This document shows, one piece after another, positions 16,890 through 25,589 of a stretch of 39,019 bases of DNA. The notes under the pieces are model-generated. The model was not told the DNA's origin. It saw only the letters and a program-made list of their open reading frames with translations, and did no database searches. Within the stretch, counting starts at the first letter, position 1. Each line of letters begins with the position of its first letter. The translations under genes and the position numbers were made by a program. This stretch comes from Balneolia bacterium (GTDB taxonomy: Bacteria; Bacteroidota; Rhodothermia; Balneolales; Cyclonatronaceae): positions 1 through 39,019 of the forward strand of contig PWID01000320.1 of NCBI GenBank assembly GCA_003555145.1. Reading direction: 5' to 3'.

Positions 16890-18314
16890 TTAATCGTTAT
16901 TCAAAAAAAACTGATTCAGGCTAAAGCCGCTTGCGTTAAGCAAACGAGCGTATCTGATATTGAAGTCGTGTATCCGCTGTCTGGATTCAGCCTCAAGCTC
17001 AAGATTCGACCGGACTGCATCTACCAGATTGGTAACATCACCAAAACCGATATCATAATCCAGCTGCTCCTGTCTCAGCCAGTTACGGCTCACTTCGAGC
17101 GCACCGCGCGTTGTCTCCATCCTTGAACGTGCGACAACGGCATCTTTGTATTTATCACTTACATCTAGTTCAACACCGTCTTTAACGGCCTCCAGTGCAT
17201 ACCCGGCCTGTCTGGACTGAAGTCTCGAGCGCTCTGTCCTGCTGTTTAATATAAAAAAATTGAGGTTCTGACGAATTCCAACGCCAACTGTAAGACTGGA
17301 GGTGTTAGCGGGATTACTAATAAACGGGTTGCGCTGTCGTGGTCTGTTAGACGCATACGCAAAACGATAGTTAGCTCCAATGAATAAAGCGGGATAGCTT
17401 TGCGCCCGTGTGGCCTGAAGCCCAAACTCGGCCGCATCTCGAACCGCACCCAGCTGCAGCACCTCAGGCCGTGCCTGAAGGGCGTGGCTAAGATACATCT
17501 GAATGTCCTCAACCTCTTCATCAAGCGGGTCCAGAAAACGTTCGGCTGGCCTGTAGATCTGGTTGTACTCGCGACTTCCAAGCGCTACTGCCCATGCCCT
17601 TTCCAGAAAACTCAAATTCTGGCGAACATCTTCAGCCTCAGTTTCAAACTGGTATATAAAAATTTCAAACTGATACAGGTCTGCATCATCAATTTCTGTG
17701 CTGCCTTCATCCAGAAGCTGCTGCAATTCTCTTTCAGCAGTCCTTAGATTACGCTCTGCTTCATCTATAAGACGATCCAGCTCCATTGCAAGAAGCCGCC
17801 CCTGATATAGCTGAAATAACTGTAGTTCTGTATTACGTTGATCGGCTTCAAAATCATAAGTTGCAATCCTTACGGCAGCCTGAGATGCTTTTATAGCACT
17901 ACTTATTGCTCCCCATGTATACACAGGTTGCAAAGCAGTAACCTCAAACTGGTTAAAAAAGGCCCAGTCTTCCCAGTCGTTTCGCAGCGAGGGATCCAGA
18001 TAAAGTTGTGAATTCGAAAATCCATCAGCACCACTTACCCCCGGAACTAATCCATGTGCCGTAATTACTTCGAAGTTAGGAAGGTATCTGCTTGCCTTAG
18101 CCTCTGACTGTCGGGCCTGTGCCATGCCAATAGACTGTCTTCTGGCGTTAAGCTCTTTTGAACGCTCAAGGGCCAGATCCAGAAAATCTGTAAACGTTAA
18201 TTCGACGGTATCCTGTAGAGCAGTTGTACGTGCATCAGCAGAGTGAGGTGCAACCCAAAGCAAAAGGATAGCTAAAGACGCCAGTAGCGTAATAAAAGGA
18301 TTCGCAGTTTGCAT
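16890..18314 (-). CDS. TolC-family outer-membrane efflux protein
   Basis: TolC-like proteins form the outer-membrane tunnel of tripartite exporters and type I secretion. The mature protein has two outer-membrane-factor repeats: long heptad-rich helices (for example ELQQLLDEGSTEIDDADLY and RSRLQSRQAGYALEAVKDGV) and short beta segments. A signal peptide ends PHSADA. I start it at the ATG at 18314 (474 residues). A longer reading frame runs upstream through the tRNA-Ser gene and its terminator; its first residues ([12 protein letters not shown]) are a well known false translation of tRNA-Ser. No membrane-fusion or inner-membrane pump gene is adjacent. It heads an operon with the MlaC-like and lipocalin-like genes. 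Confidence 0.92.
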   Translation of the reverse strand: MQTANPFITLLASLAILLLWVAPHSADARTTALQDTVELTFTDFLDLALERSKELNARRQSIGMAQARQSEAKASRYLPNFEVITAHGLVPGVSGADGFSNSQLYLDPSLRNDWEDWAFFNQFEVTALQPVYTWGAISSAIKASQAAVRIATYDFEADQRNTELQLFQLYQGRLLAMELDRLIDEAERNLRTAERELQQLLDEGSTEIDDADLYQFEIFIYQFETEAEDVRQNLSFLERAWAVALGSREYNQIYRPAERFLDPLDEEVEDIQMYLSHALQARPEVLQLGAVRDAAEFGLQATRAQSYPALFIGANYRFAYASNRPRQRNPFISNPANTSSLTVGVGIRQNLNFFILNSRTERSRLQSRQAGYALEAVKDGVELDVSDKYKDAVVARSRMETTRGALEVSRNWLRQEQLDYDIGFGDVTNLVDAVRSNLELEAESRQRIHDFNIRYARLLNASGFSLNQFFLNND

Positions 18315-18370
18315 ATACGTAGTGATCGGAATAGAAAGACGTGTAACGCTGTGATGAGGCTTTATTATAC

Positions 18371-18402
18371 AAAAAAAGCCCCCATAAAAATGGGGGCTTT
18401 TT
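18371..18402 (-). terminator. Strong terminator after tRNA-Ser
   Basis: The perfect arms AGCCCCCAT and ATGGGGGCT enclose a four-base A loop and are flanked by A and T runs on both sides. It closes the ATP synthase/tRNA transcript and separates it from the TolC gene. Confidence 0.92.
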
Positions 18403-18409
18403 AAGATTG

Positions 18410-18494
18410 CGGAGAGTGAGGGATTCGAACCCCCGGAGACTTGCGCCTCAACGGTTTTCAAGACCGCCGCATTCGACCACTCTGCCAACTCTCC
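18410..18494 (-). tRNA. tRNA-Ser, anticodon UGA
   Basis: The minus strand gives a complete class II tRNA of 85 bases. The acceptor arms GGAGAGT and ACTCTCC pair and are followed by discriminator G. The anticodon loop CTTGAAA carries TGA, the long variable arm is typical of serine tRNAs, and the T loop contains GGTTCGAATCC. The 3' CCA is not encoded. It lies only 23 bases after the atpG stop and just before a strong terminator, so it may be processed from the ATP synthase transcript. Confidence 0.97.
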
Positions 18495-18517
18495 GGCAGA
18501 TTCACAATATAAGGATT

Positions 18518-19405
18518 TTATCCATTCAATGCTTCAGCACCTGAAACAATTTCTGACAATTCTGTAGTAATAGCAGCTTGTCTTGCTTTGTTGTATTTCA
18601 GGTTCAGATGACCAATAATTTCCTTGGCATTTTCGGTCGCATTATCCATGGCTGCCATTCTTGCACCCTGCTCGGAAGCATTAGATTCAAGAAGTGCGCG
18701 CCATAGCTGCATATTGATATGCAGTGGTATAATGTTGTCCAATATCTGCTTAGGATTTGGCTCGAAAATATAATCAATCGTGTTAGCCGCTGTCAAGTCT
18801 TTTTCATCCGATGTTTCAACAGACACAGGAAGCAGCTGACTGAACAGTCTGTTTTGAGCGATAACGCTTTTGAACTCATTAAAGGCAAGAAATACGCTAT
18901 CGTAGTTTCCTTTTTCGAATTCATTTGCAACATGAGTCGAGATAGCTACAGATGCATCGAAATTTAAATTATCAAAGAATCCGTCGTTACGGCTCACAAT
19001 ATTGAAACCACGCTTCTTAAAATATTCGCCGGCTTTTCGTCCAATTGTAATAAGCGAAAGCTTACCGCTCTCTTTAAAACCAGGAAAGCGGGCTTCGATA
19101 GTATCTGTGATAAAACGAAACAAATTACTGTTGAAACCACCACATAAACCTCTGTCTGAACCTACAGCAATCAAAAGAATATTCTGCGGGTTCTCGACAT
19201 CGGTCATGAAAATATTTTCAGAGTCGGTGCTGCTGCTTAGCTGTTCAAGAACTGCCTGCAGACCCGCCACGTAAGGACGGGTCGCGACAACATTTTCCTG
19301 AGCTTTGCGCAAACGGGCAGCAGCAACCATTTTCATGGCCTTGGTAATCTGCTGTGTACTTTTAACCGATGATATACGGTCGCGTATTTCGCGCAGATTA
19401 GCCAT
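18518..19405 (-). CDS. atpG: ATP synthase F1 gamma subunit
   Basis: The gamma subunit is the central rotating shaft that links proton flow through the c-ring to ATP formation in alpha/beta. Family blocks are clear at both ends: [20 protein letters not shown] with [17 protein letters not shown] at the start, and [18 protein letters not shown] before [19 protein letters not shown] at the end. The middle has [13 protein letters not shown]. The 295-residue length is normal. It starts one base after the atpA stop and is the last protein gene of the operon. The beta and epsilon genes, which usually follow in other phyla, are absent. Confidence 0.97.
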   Translation of the reverse strand: MANLREIRDRISSVKSTQQITKAMKMVAAARLRKAQENVVATRPYVAGLQAVLEQLSSSTDSENIFMTDVENPQNILLIAVGSDRGLCGGFNSNLFRFITDTIEARFPGFKESGKLSLITIGRKAGEYFKKRGFNIVSRNDGFFDNLNFDASVAISTHVANEFEKGNYDSVFLAFNEFKSVIAQNRLFSQLLPVSVETSDEKDLTAANTIDYIFEPNPKQILDNIIPLHINMQLWRALLESNASEQGARMAAMDNATENAKEIIGHLNLKYNKARQAAITTELSEIVSGAEALNG

Positions 19406-19406
19406 A

Positions 19407-21023
19407 TTACTTGCTGATAGAGTTTAATATTTCATTTTTAGCTGTGTTGGCAACGGCTAGAAACTTAGCTTTCATTTCGTCATTCAGATTTCCGGATGCG
19501 TTTAGTTCATCCAGTTCTTTCTGATGTTTGAGATGAAGTGCTTCAAGGAAGCTTGTTTCAAATGCCTGAACCTTATCAACCGGTATTTCGCTAAGTACGC
19601 CTTCGTTATTGGCAAGGAGTACGGCAATTTGCTCCTCGACAGAAAGTGGTGAGTACTGATTCTGCTTAAGGAGCTCGACTGAACGCTCGCCTTTAGAAAG
19701 CTGACGCTGCGTTGTAGCATCCAGGTCAGAACCGAATTTGGCAAAAGCTTCCAGCTCACGATACTGTGCAAGATCAAGCTTAAGCGTACCAGACAACTTC
19801 TTCATACCTTTCACCTGTGCGTTACCACCCACACGAGATACTGAAATACCTACGTCGATAGCCGGGCGAACACCAGAGTTGAACAGGTTAGTCTGCAGGA
19901 ATATCTGACCATCTGTAATCGAAATTACGTTTGTCGGGATATAAGCAGAAACGTCACCGGCCTGTGTTTCAATAATCGGAAGCGCTGTAAGCGATCCACC
20001 ACCTTTAATAAGCGGACGAAGACCTTCCGGCACGTCGTTCATCTTTTCGGCTACGGCCTGATTACGGTTAATCTTAGCTGCACGCTCAAGAAGACGGCTA
20101 TGGAGGTAGAATACGTCGCCAGGGTAGGCTTCACGTCCCGGAGGACGTCTCAAAAGAAGGGAAACCTCACGGTAGGCTACCGCCTGCTTGGACAAATCAT
20201 CATAGATAATAAGAGCATGGCGACCTGTATCACGGAAGTATTCGCCAATTGAAGCGCCTGCATAGGCCGCAATATACTGAAGCGGTGCAGGTGCGGTGGC
20301 GGGAGCCGAAACGATAGTAGTGTACTTTTTAGCACCTTCCCGTTCCAGAATATCATTTATCTGAGCAATGGTAGAATTTTTCTGACCAATGGCGACATAA
20401 ATACAGTATACACCGTCTCCTTTGTCGTGCGATGCTTTCTGATTCAGAATGGTATCGATAGCGATAGCTGTTTTACCAGTCTGGCGGTCACCAATAATAA
20501 GTTCACGCTGACCACGGCCAATCGGTATCATAGAGTCGATAGCTTTGATACCTGTCTGGAGCGGTTCACTTACCGGCTCGCGATACACAACACCGGGAGC
20601 CTTACGCTCAAGCGGCATTTGTATGGTATCCCCAACAATAGGGCCTTCGCCATCTACGGGCTTACCGAGAGGATCGAGTACGCGGCCAAGAACGCCTTCA
20701 CCCACTTGAATGGATGCAATAGTTTTGGTTCTGCGAACAGTATGACCTTCCTGTATGGAACTTGCTGAACCGAATAGTACAATACCTACATTGTCTTCTT
20801 CAAGGTTAAGAACCATACCCTGAACAGGGTTTCCATCTTTGTCTCTGGAGTCTGGGAGCTCTACAAGCTCACCGGCCTGAATTTTACTAAGGCCGTACAC
20901 TCGGGCAATACCATCACCCACTTCGAGTACGGTTCCTTCATCATAAATATCGGACTCAGACTGAAACCCAGCCAGCTGTTTTCTCAGGATGGCTGATACT
21001 TCGTCGGGTTTAACGTGACTCAT
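19407..21023 (-). CDS. atpA: ATP synthase F1 alpha subunit
   Basis: Alpha forms the non-catalytic nucleotide sites of the F1 hexamer. The Walker A motif GDRQTGKTA is at residues 178-186. The family signatures [20 protein letters not shown] and the arginine-finger region [13 protein letters not shown] are present. Its 538 residues are somewhat longer than typical (about 500-515), with small additions near residue 60 and at the C-terminus. ATG follows an AT-rich leader without a good ribosome site. It lies between atpH and atpG in the usual order. Identification is certain. Confidence 0.98.
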   Translation of the reverse strand: MSHVKPDEVSAILRKQLAGFQSESDIYDEGTVLEVGDGIARVYGLSKIQAGELVELPDSRDKDGNPVQGMVLNLEEDNVGIVLFGSASSIQEGHTVRRTKTIASIQVGEGVLGRVLDPLGKPVDGEGPIVGDTIQMPLERKAPGVVYREPVSEPLQTGIKAIDSMIPIGRGQRELIIGDRQTGKTAIAIDTILNQKASHDKGDGVYCIYVAIGQKNSTIAQINDILEREGAKKYTTIVSAPATAPAPLQYIAAYAGASIGEYFRDTGRHALIIYDDLSKQAVAYREVSLLLRRPPGREAYPGDVFYLHSRLLERAAKINRNQAVAEKMNDVPEGLRPLIKGGGSLTALPIIETQAGDVSAYIPTNVISITDGQIFLQTNLFNSGVRPAIDVGISVSRVGGNAQVKGMKKLSGTLKLDLAQYRELEAFAKFGSDLDATTQRQLSKGERSVELLKQNQYSPLSVEEQIAVLLANNEGVLSEIPVDKVQAFETSFLEALHLKHQKELDELNASGNLNDEMKAKFLAVANTAKNEILNSISK

Positions 21024-21066
21024 AATAATATTTAATTAAACGCTGTCTTTAATCGGTATCGGTTGT

Positions 21067-21612
21067 TCAGATTGCGGCTTTTAAAAACAAATGCTCGAGT
21101 TGTTCAAGACTGTGTTTTACAGAGCCATCAATAACAGTATCATCAATTTTAACGACAAGGCCGCCTACAAGGTCGGGTTTGTGTTTGGAAACAAGCTCTA
21201 CGGTTTTTCCGGTTCTGGCAGCTATTGCCTTTCGGATTGCCTCAAACTGTTTTTCATCTGGCATATCGGCGTAAAACACCTCAGCCACAATTATACCCTT
21301 ATGTTTGCGGTACGCCTCGATAAAAGCATGCGTGATACCAGGAAGAAGATCAAATCTTGATTTTTCTGCAATCAGCCCGAACATGGAGTTCATCTGCTCC
21401 GAGACGTTTTTTCCAAACAGTTCTTTGAGCACATCAGATTTCTTAGCCGGTTTAACAATCGGATTTCTAAGAAAAAGAAGCAGCTCTCTGGACTGTCTGA
21501 TTGTCTCATCCACATGCTGAACGTCCTTAAGTACCGACTCTAGTGAATCGGTTTCCAGTGCGTACCCTAAAAGGGCCGCGGAATAACGTCTGGCGGCTTT
21601 AGTTGGAATCAT
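21067..21612 (-). CDS. atpH: ATP synthase F1 delta subunit
   Basis: Delta joins the top of F1 to the peripheral stalk (b subunit). It begins TKAARRYSAALLGYALE, the usual start of the family (normally ARRYA-AL), and ends with the conserved beta block PDLVGGLVVKIDDTVIDGSV followed by a C-terminal helix. Its length of 181 residues is standard. It starts six bases after the atpF stop, so translation is likely coupled, and it lies 43 bases before atpA. Confidence 0.96.
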   Translation of the reverse strand: MIPTKAARRYSAALLGYALETDSLESVLKDVQHVDETIRQSRELLLFLRNPIVKPAKKSDVLKELFGKNVSEQMNSMFGLIAEKSRFDLLPGITHAFIEAYRKHKGIIVAEVFYADMPDEKQFEAIRKAIAARTGKTVELVSKHKPDLVGGLVVKIDDTVIDGSVKHSLEQLEHLFLKAAI

Positions 21613-21618
21613 CAGAGA

Positions 21619-22128
21619 TTAGTTCTTGGAAAGCCCGTCGATGAAATCATCAACAAGTTTCTTGTTCTTCTTTTCATCAAGCTCTGCATTCAGAATCTTA
21701 CTGGCTGCTTCGAGAGCAAGTTCCGCAACATGGCTACGCAGTTCAAGCATTGCTTTTTGCTTTTCCTGCTCAATAGATGCGAGGGTCTGGTCTCTTACGG
21801 CTTCAGCTTCTGAACGAGATTTTTCAATGATATCAACGCGAATCTTTTCGGCTTCCTCTTTGGCTTCCTTGCGGAGGCGCTGAGCTTCTACTTCGGCCTG
21901 ACGGAGCGCTTCATCGTTCTTTTTAGAAATCTCTTCTGCACGGCTCATGGCCTTTTCAGCAGAATCGAGCGATTCCTGTATACTCTTCTCACGCTGCTCT
22001 AGTGCCTGCAGAACTGGTCCCCAGGCAAACTTTTTAAGCAGTACGAAGAAAAGCACAAACGTGATACCCACCCACAGAACAATGCCTGTTTCGAAGTTCA
22101 GCAGTGCGTTAGCTAAAACCGGATTCAT
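21619..22128 (-). CDS. atpF: ATP synthase Fo b subunit
   Basis: The b subunit forms the peripheral stalk that holds alpha/beta still. It has one N-terminal membrane helix (about residues 13-32), the FAWGPVLQALEQREKSIQES motif, and a long charged coiled coil rich in Glu, Lys, Ala and Arg that runs to the end (169 residues). There is a single b gene and no b' copy. It lies between atpE and atpH with a 74-base gap upstream, the largest inside the operon core. Confidence 0.97.
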   Translation of the reverse strand: MNPVLANALLNFETGIVLWVGITFVLFFVLLKKFAWGPVLQALEQREKSIQESLDSAEKAMSRAEEISKKNDEALRQAEVEAQRLRKEAKEEAEKIRVDIIEKSRSEAEAVRDQTLASIEQEKQKAMLELRSHVAELALEAASKILNAELDEKKNKKLVDDFIDGLSKN

Positions 22129-22202
22129 GTGTAATTTGTTTAGAATGCACAGCCCTTAGGTTGTACATCAGTTGCAGGTTTAAAGAAGATTGTTGCTAAA
22201 GA

Positions 22203-22421
22203 TCAGGCAAGTGCAAGAATAATGCAGATTACCAGAGCAAAAAACGCAGCACCTTCAATAAGACCGGCAGCGATAAGCATGGCAGTACGAACGTCACCAG
22301 CAGCTTCCGGCTGACGAGCCATAGCATCCATTGCGCCTTTACCGATCATACCGATACCAAAACCAGCTCCAAGAAGGATGATTCCAGCTCCGAGGCCAGC
22401 GGCGAGGTAAGCAAATTCCAT
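22203..22421 (-). CDS. atpE: ATP synthase Fo c subunit (proton-type)
   Basis: This two-helix hairpin protein of 72 residues forms the rotating c-ring. The polar loop is ARQPEAAG. The ion-carrying carboxylate is Glu56 in GLIEGAAFFALV. Sodium-type rings usually have Gln in helix 1 and Glu-Ser or Glu-Thr in helix 2; here Glu is followed by Gly and no helix 1 Gln is seen, so a proton ring is expected. A good ribosome site (AGGAG, eight bases before ATG) precedes it, in line with the need for many c copies. Confidence 0.97.
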   Translation of the reverse strand: MEFAYLAAGLGAGIILLGAGFGIGMIGKGAMDAMARQPEAAGDVRTAMLIAAGLIEGAAFFALVICIILALA

Positions 22422-22461
22422 AATAATTACTCCTAGATTTGTGAATTAAGTTAAGTATTGA

Positions 22462-23580
22462 TTATAAGTGTGTAGCAGGTTGAAGTCCATCAGGTTCTTC
22501 TTCATGATGATGGTCGTGGCTGTGGTCTTCCAGAGCCATACCAATAAAGAGAGCCGAAAACATTGTAAAGATGAAAGCCTGCAGAAATGCTGCAAAGACT
22601 TTCAATGCGTAAATAAAAAGTGTGAAACTAACCCAGATGATACCGGATCCAAGTCCTACGCCTGTGCCATACATGCCCATGAAAATAAAAATCATGCCAA
22701 GCATACTCAAAATTAGCATTTTACCAGCAAGCATGTTTGCAAAAAGTCGAATGGCAAGAGCAAAAGGCTTCGTGAACAGGCCAAGAATCTCTACCGGAAT
22801 CATAATGATTAGCATTAGCTTGGGCACGCCGGGCATGGCGAACACGTGTTTCCAGTAATCCTTGGTTCCGTTTAGATTCACCATAAAGAAAGTGGTAATC
22901 GCAAGAGCTGCGGTAACGGATATATCAGCAGTGGGCGTCTGTCCCCATGGCATAAGGCCGAAGAGGTTCATAAAAAGAATAATGAAAAAGCATGACAGCA
23001 GATAAGGAGCGAACTTAAGGTATTTCTCTTCCCCAATGTTCGATTTTACTACTTCATCGCGCAGATAGACAATCATTACCTCTGCAAAATTCATACCTGC
23101 TCCACGTGGTGCAGTTTCACGGCCTATACCAGACTTGTATTTATTAGCGAGCCGACCAAATATAAGAAGTGTCAGAAGTCCGGAAAGCCAGAACCAAACA
23201 ACATGCTTTGATATCGACATATCCAGCATCACAGGACGACCATCATCGGTATGAACCAATGTATAAGAGACCGGACCGGATACACCGGCTTCGAAAGCCT
23301 GTGGATTTTCGAAATAAAACTGATCCTGAAAAACGCCACTATTCATTGCGCTCTTTGTAGAGCTGTAGAAATGGAGGCCGTCAGAAATTATAATGCGGGG
23401 CAAATAGAACTTGAACAACCCTTCAAATTCGATGTAGTAACGGTCACCCATTTTACTGAGAATATCAACCTCTTGGGCTGGCTCAATTGGTGTTTCGGTA
23501 TCCACCTCGGCATTGGCGTTAAAACCGCCAAGCATCAATAATAAACAGAATAGAAAAGCTATTCGAAGCGTTTTAACCAT
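22462..23580 (-). CDS. atpB: ATP synthase Fo a subunit with long N-terminal extension
   Basis: The a subunit forms the proton half-channels beside the c-ring. The essential arginine lies in [13 protein letters not shown], and the usual C-terminal helices follow. Before the membrane domain is an extension of about 125 residues. It begins with a signal-like segment ending NANA and carries a [17 protein letters not shown] region, so it is probably exported. Such extensions are common in Bacteroidota and Chlorobi relatives, as known for the family. The C-terminus is rich in His, Asp and Glu ([14 protein letters not shown]). It overlaps the preceding small membrane gene by eight bases, suggesting coupled translation. 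Confidence 0.96.
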   Translation of the reverse strand: MVKTLRIAFLFCLLLMLGGFNANAEVDTETPIEPAQEVDILSKMGDRYYIEFEGLFKFYLPRIIISDGLHFYSSTKSAMNSGVFQDQFYFENPQAFEAGVSGPVSYTLVHTDDGRPVMLDMSISKHVVWFWLSGLLTLLIFGRLANKYKSGIGRETAPRGAGMNFAEVMIVYLRDEVVKSNIGEEKYLKFAPYLLSCFFIILFMNLFGLMPWGQTPTADISVTAALAITTFFMVNLNGTKDYWKHVFAMPGVPKLMLIIMIPVEILGLFTKPFALAIRLFANMLAGKMLILSMLGMIFIFMGMYGTGVGLGSGIIWVSFTLFIYALKVFAAFLQAFIFTMFSALFIGMALEDHSHDHHHEEEPDGLQPATHL

Positions 23581-23986
23581 TATGGATTAGTTCCGGGTTG
23601 TCCTTAATTTTTAGGATAAAAATAATTTCCAGTACAGATTTGGAAATATAAGAAATAAATAGGCTAATAATAAAGACAAAAATTGGCAATTTGGACAAAA
23701 AAATCACTAAAAAGACGACTATCAGCATTACCAGCATCCGCAGTCCCATCCCTCCCATAACTTTCACCATAAAAGTGTTCATATCGGCATGTATCCCGCT
23801 TTTTGCGAATGCGAATGCAGCTATCGCGTTCAGAGTCGAAATCACAACTGCCAGCAGCAGTGCAGCCATACCTCCAACCGTTTCTGTAGCTCCAATAACT
23901 GCATATCCGCCACCAATCAGAATTACATCGATCAGCAGCAGCCAGGTTAAATACTGGCGCCACATACTTACCTTCTGATTACTCAT
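23573..23986 (-). CDS. AtpI-like small membrane protein of the ATP synthase operon
   Basis: This 137-residue protein has four predicted membrane helices (about residues 12-32, 38-60, 76-98 and 102-126) and short charged ends. A protein of this size and topology commonly stands between atpZ and atpB and is annotated as ATP synthase I-like; AtpI in other bacteria helps assemble the c-ring. Sequence signatures are weak, so the name rests mostly on position and topology. It overlaps both neighbours by eight bases (atpB and the AtpZ-like gene). Confidence 0.75.
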   Translation of the reverse strand: MSNQKVSMWRQYLTWLLLIDVILIGGGYAVIGATETVGGMAALLLAVVISTLNAIAAFAFAKSGIHADMNTFMVKVMGGMGLRMLVMLIVVFLVIFLSKLPIFVFIISLFISYISKSVLEIIFILKIKDNPELIHNG

Positions 23987-24221
23987 TTTCTTTTCTTCTC
24001 TTTTTTTCTCTTTTATCCTTTTCGTTGAGTTCCAGGGCTGTTTTAATGATGGTCCATATCATAGATACGAACCCAAGAAAAACGCCTGTCAGCGTCAGCC
24101 AGGGAGATGTATCGTACCGGCCGTCCAGCCAGAAGCCTATTAGTACGGGTGCAGCCATGGTAACCCCTATCTGCAGGCCGAACTGTATGTGGTGACCGTA
24201 GCCACTAACATTAAACTTCAT
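23979..24221 (-). CDS. AtpZ/AtpI-family protein, first gene of the ATP synthase operon
   Basis: This 80-residue, two-helix membrane protein matches the F0F1-ATPase gene 1 family. The pattern is a GLQIG start to helix 1, then [22 protein letters not shown] leading into helix 2 (quoted in part: the WLDxxxxTSPWLTL loop is the hallmark). The tail is very basic. AtpZ with AtpI has been linked to magnesium or calcium uptake and c-ring assembly in other bacteria. It lies 48 bases downstream of the bactofilin gene, with no terminator between. Confidence 0.85.
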   Translation of the reverse strand: MKFNVSGYGHHIQFGLQIGVTMAAPVLIGFWLDGRYDTSPWLTLTGVFLGFVSMIWTIIKTALELNEKDKREKKRRKENE

Positions 24222-24269
24222 TCAGAAATATCCCCCGTGTCTGATCTTAGTTAAACAAACAGACAACAC

Positions 24270-24701
24270 TTATTTCTGGGCTTTTTCAATTGTAACTCTG
24301 CCAGTCTGCTCACTCTTGGCTGGTTTCTGCCCCATATGGCAGGCGCCATCAAAACGCGCGCCTTCTTCAATAAGAATAACTTTTGTTGTCAGGTCGCCGG
24401 TAACATGAGCTGTTTGGCGCAGCGTGAGCTTATTTGTTGTGGTAACAGTACCCTCAACTTCTCCGGAAATATCAGCATCCTGAGCGTTGATTTGCCCAAC
24501 CACTTTTCCTGTCTGTGTTATTATACACTTACCCTTCACATCAAGCTCACCCTCGACCGTTCCTGAAATACGGAAGTCGTTCTGGGTGGTAATGTTTCCT
24601 TTGATGTGGGTTCCTTCGCTTATCATGTTTACTGCTGGCTGTCCATTCATTGTGTTTTGTACACCGTTTGATTTTTTCATCTTATTCTTATTGTTAAACA
24701 T
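24270..24701 (-). CDS. Bactofilin
   Basis: Bactofilins are polymer-forming beta-helix cytoskeletal proteins that localise envelope enzymes. The repeat is clear: EGTHIKGNITTQNDFRISG, then TVEGELDVKG, then TGKVVGQINAQDADISGEVEG, then TAHVTGDLTTKVILIEEGARF, each turn with a Gly and alternating hydrophobic residues. I start it at the ATG at 24701. It has AAAGG directly upstream, overlapping the stop of the M23 gene, and a longer frame would run into that gene. It has 143 residues, with disordered basic and Ser/Thr-rich ends. The gene pair with an M23 peptidase is a known arrangement in cell-shape loci. Confidence 0.93.
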   Translation of the reverse strand: MFNNKNKMKKSNGVQNTMNGQPAVNMISEGTHIKGNITTQNDFRISGTVEGELDVKGKCIITQTGKVVGQINAQDADISGEVEGTVTTTNKLTLRQTAHVTGDLTTKVILIEEGARFDGACHMGQKPAKSEQTGRVTIEKAQK

Positions 24702-24706
24702 TTCCT

Positions 24707-25579
24707 TTAGTTTAAATTTATAAAATACTGTGATGGGTCCAGAGGCACTCCGAACCTCCAAAGCTCAAAATGCAGATGCGGTCCGGTACTTACCAAACCG
24801 TCTGACCCAACAAAACCGATTACATCGCCTCTTCTTACTATATCCCCTTTTTGTTTTGCGAGGTTTTTGCTGTGCTTAAATATACTCATATAGCCTTCTG
24901 GGTGTTGCAGTACTACCACGTTGCCATAGTTTATGGTAAAACCACTAAAGATGACCACTCCATCAGCGAAAGACGGGATTACTGTGCCTTCTTCAGCCGC
25001 AATATCGATTCCAAAGTGGCCGCTTGAAGCCTCAAATGTGCGCGTTACTGAGCCCTGAAGCGGGAAAGATGCCGGAAAATCAAGACCACTGGAAAAGAAA
25101 TGAGCATTCGACAATATTATTTCTTCAGCTCGTAAACCTCGTGCTCCGGGTGATATTTCCACCCCCTCTGCAAAAAGCTGTGCTGTTGGTTCCTCATCAT
25201 ATAGCTGCGACAAATCCTGAGGCCGTCGGGTTATAAATGTGGTATCGCTCCCTGCAGCAAGCGCATCTTTAAACATTGCCAGCTGTAGCTCACTGGCATG
25301 CAGCGAATCTCTGAGCGCCTCAACCCGATCCCTTATTTCAAGAATCTGCTCCCTTACTGCCTGGTCTTCTCTGTTAAACAGAATCGTGCCAAGCGGGGTG
25401 AGGAAAAAGAACAGAAACACCACTACTAAAACACCCATACAGCCTGCGACAGCTATTCCAAGAATTTTACTGGGTATAATTACATATGACTCCGTTTCAT
25501 CGTGCGTCGGTCCTTTCCAAAGAAGGACCGTAATCTTTTCCGAACTGAACGAAACAATACGTTTTAAAAATTCAATCAT
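24707..25579 (-). CDS. M23-family (LytM) peptidoglycan endopeptidase, membrane-anchored
   Basis: M23 enzymes cut peptide cross-links in peptidoglycan. The protein has a short cytosolic part, one membrane helix (about residues 38-62), a coiled coil (about 70-105) and a C-terminal LytM domain. The zinc ligands are present: His188 and Asp192 in HFGID, and His270 in GPHLHFELW, with His268 as the other catalytic histidine. So it should be active, unlike degenerate LytM activators such as EnvC. It sits directly before the bactofilin gene, which probably positions it, and ten bases after the glycosyltransferase stop. Confidence 0.93.
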   Translation of the reverse strand: MIEFLKRIVSFSSEKITVLLWKGPTHDETESYVIIPSKILGIAVAGCMGVLVVVFLFFFLTPLGTILFNREDQAVREQILEIRDRVEALRDSLHASELQLAMFKDALAAGSDTTFITRRPQDLSQLYDEEPTAQLFAEGVEISPGARGLRAEEIILSNAHFFSSGLDFPASFPLQGSVTRTFEASSGHFGIDIAAEEGTVIPSFADGVVIFSGFTINYGNVVVLQHPEGYMSIFKHSKNLAKQKGDIVRRGDVIGFVGSDGLVSTGPHLHFELWRFGVPLDPSQYFINLN

Positions 25580-25589
25580 AAGTTGTGTC

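Noticed and set aside
18315-18488. N-terminal extension of TolC beginning [12 protein letters not shown]
   Set aside because: It is a translation of the tRNA-Ser gene and its terminator. A proper signal peptide begins at the ATG at 18314.
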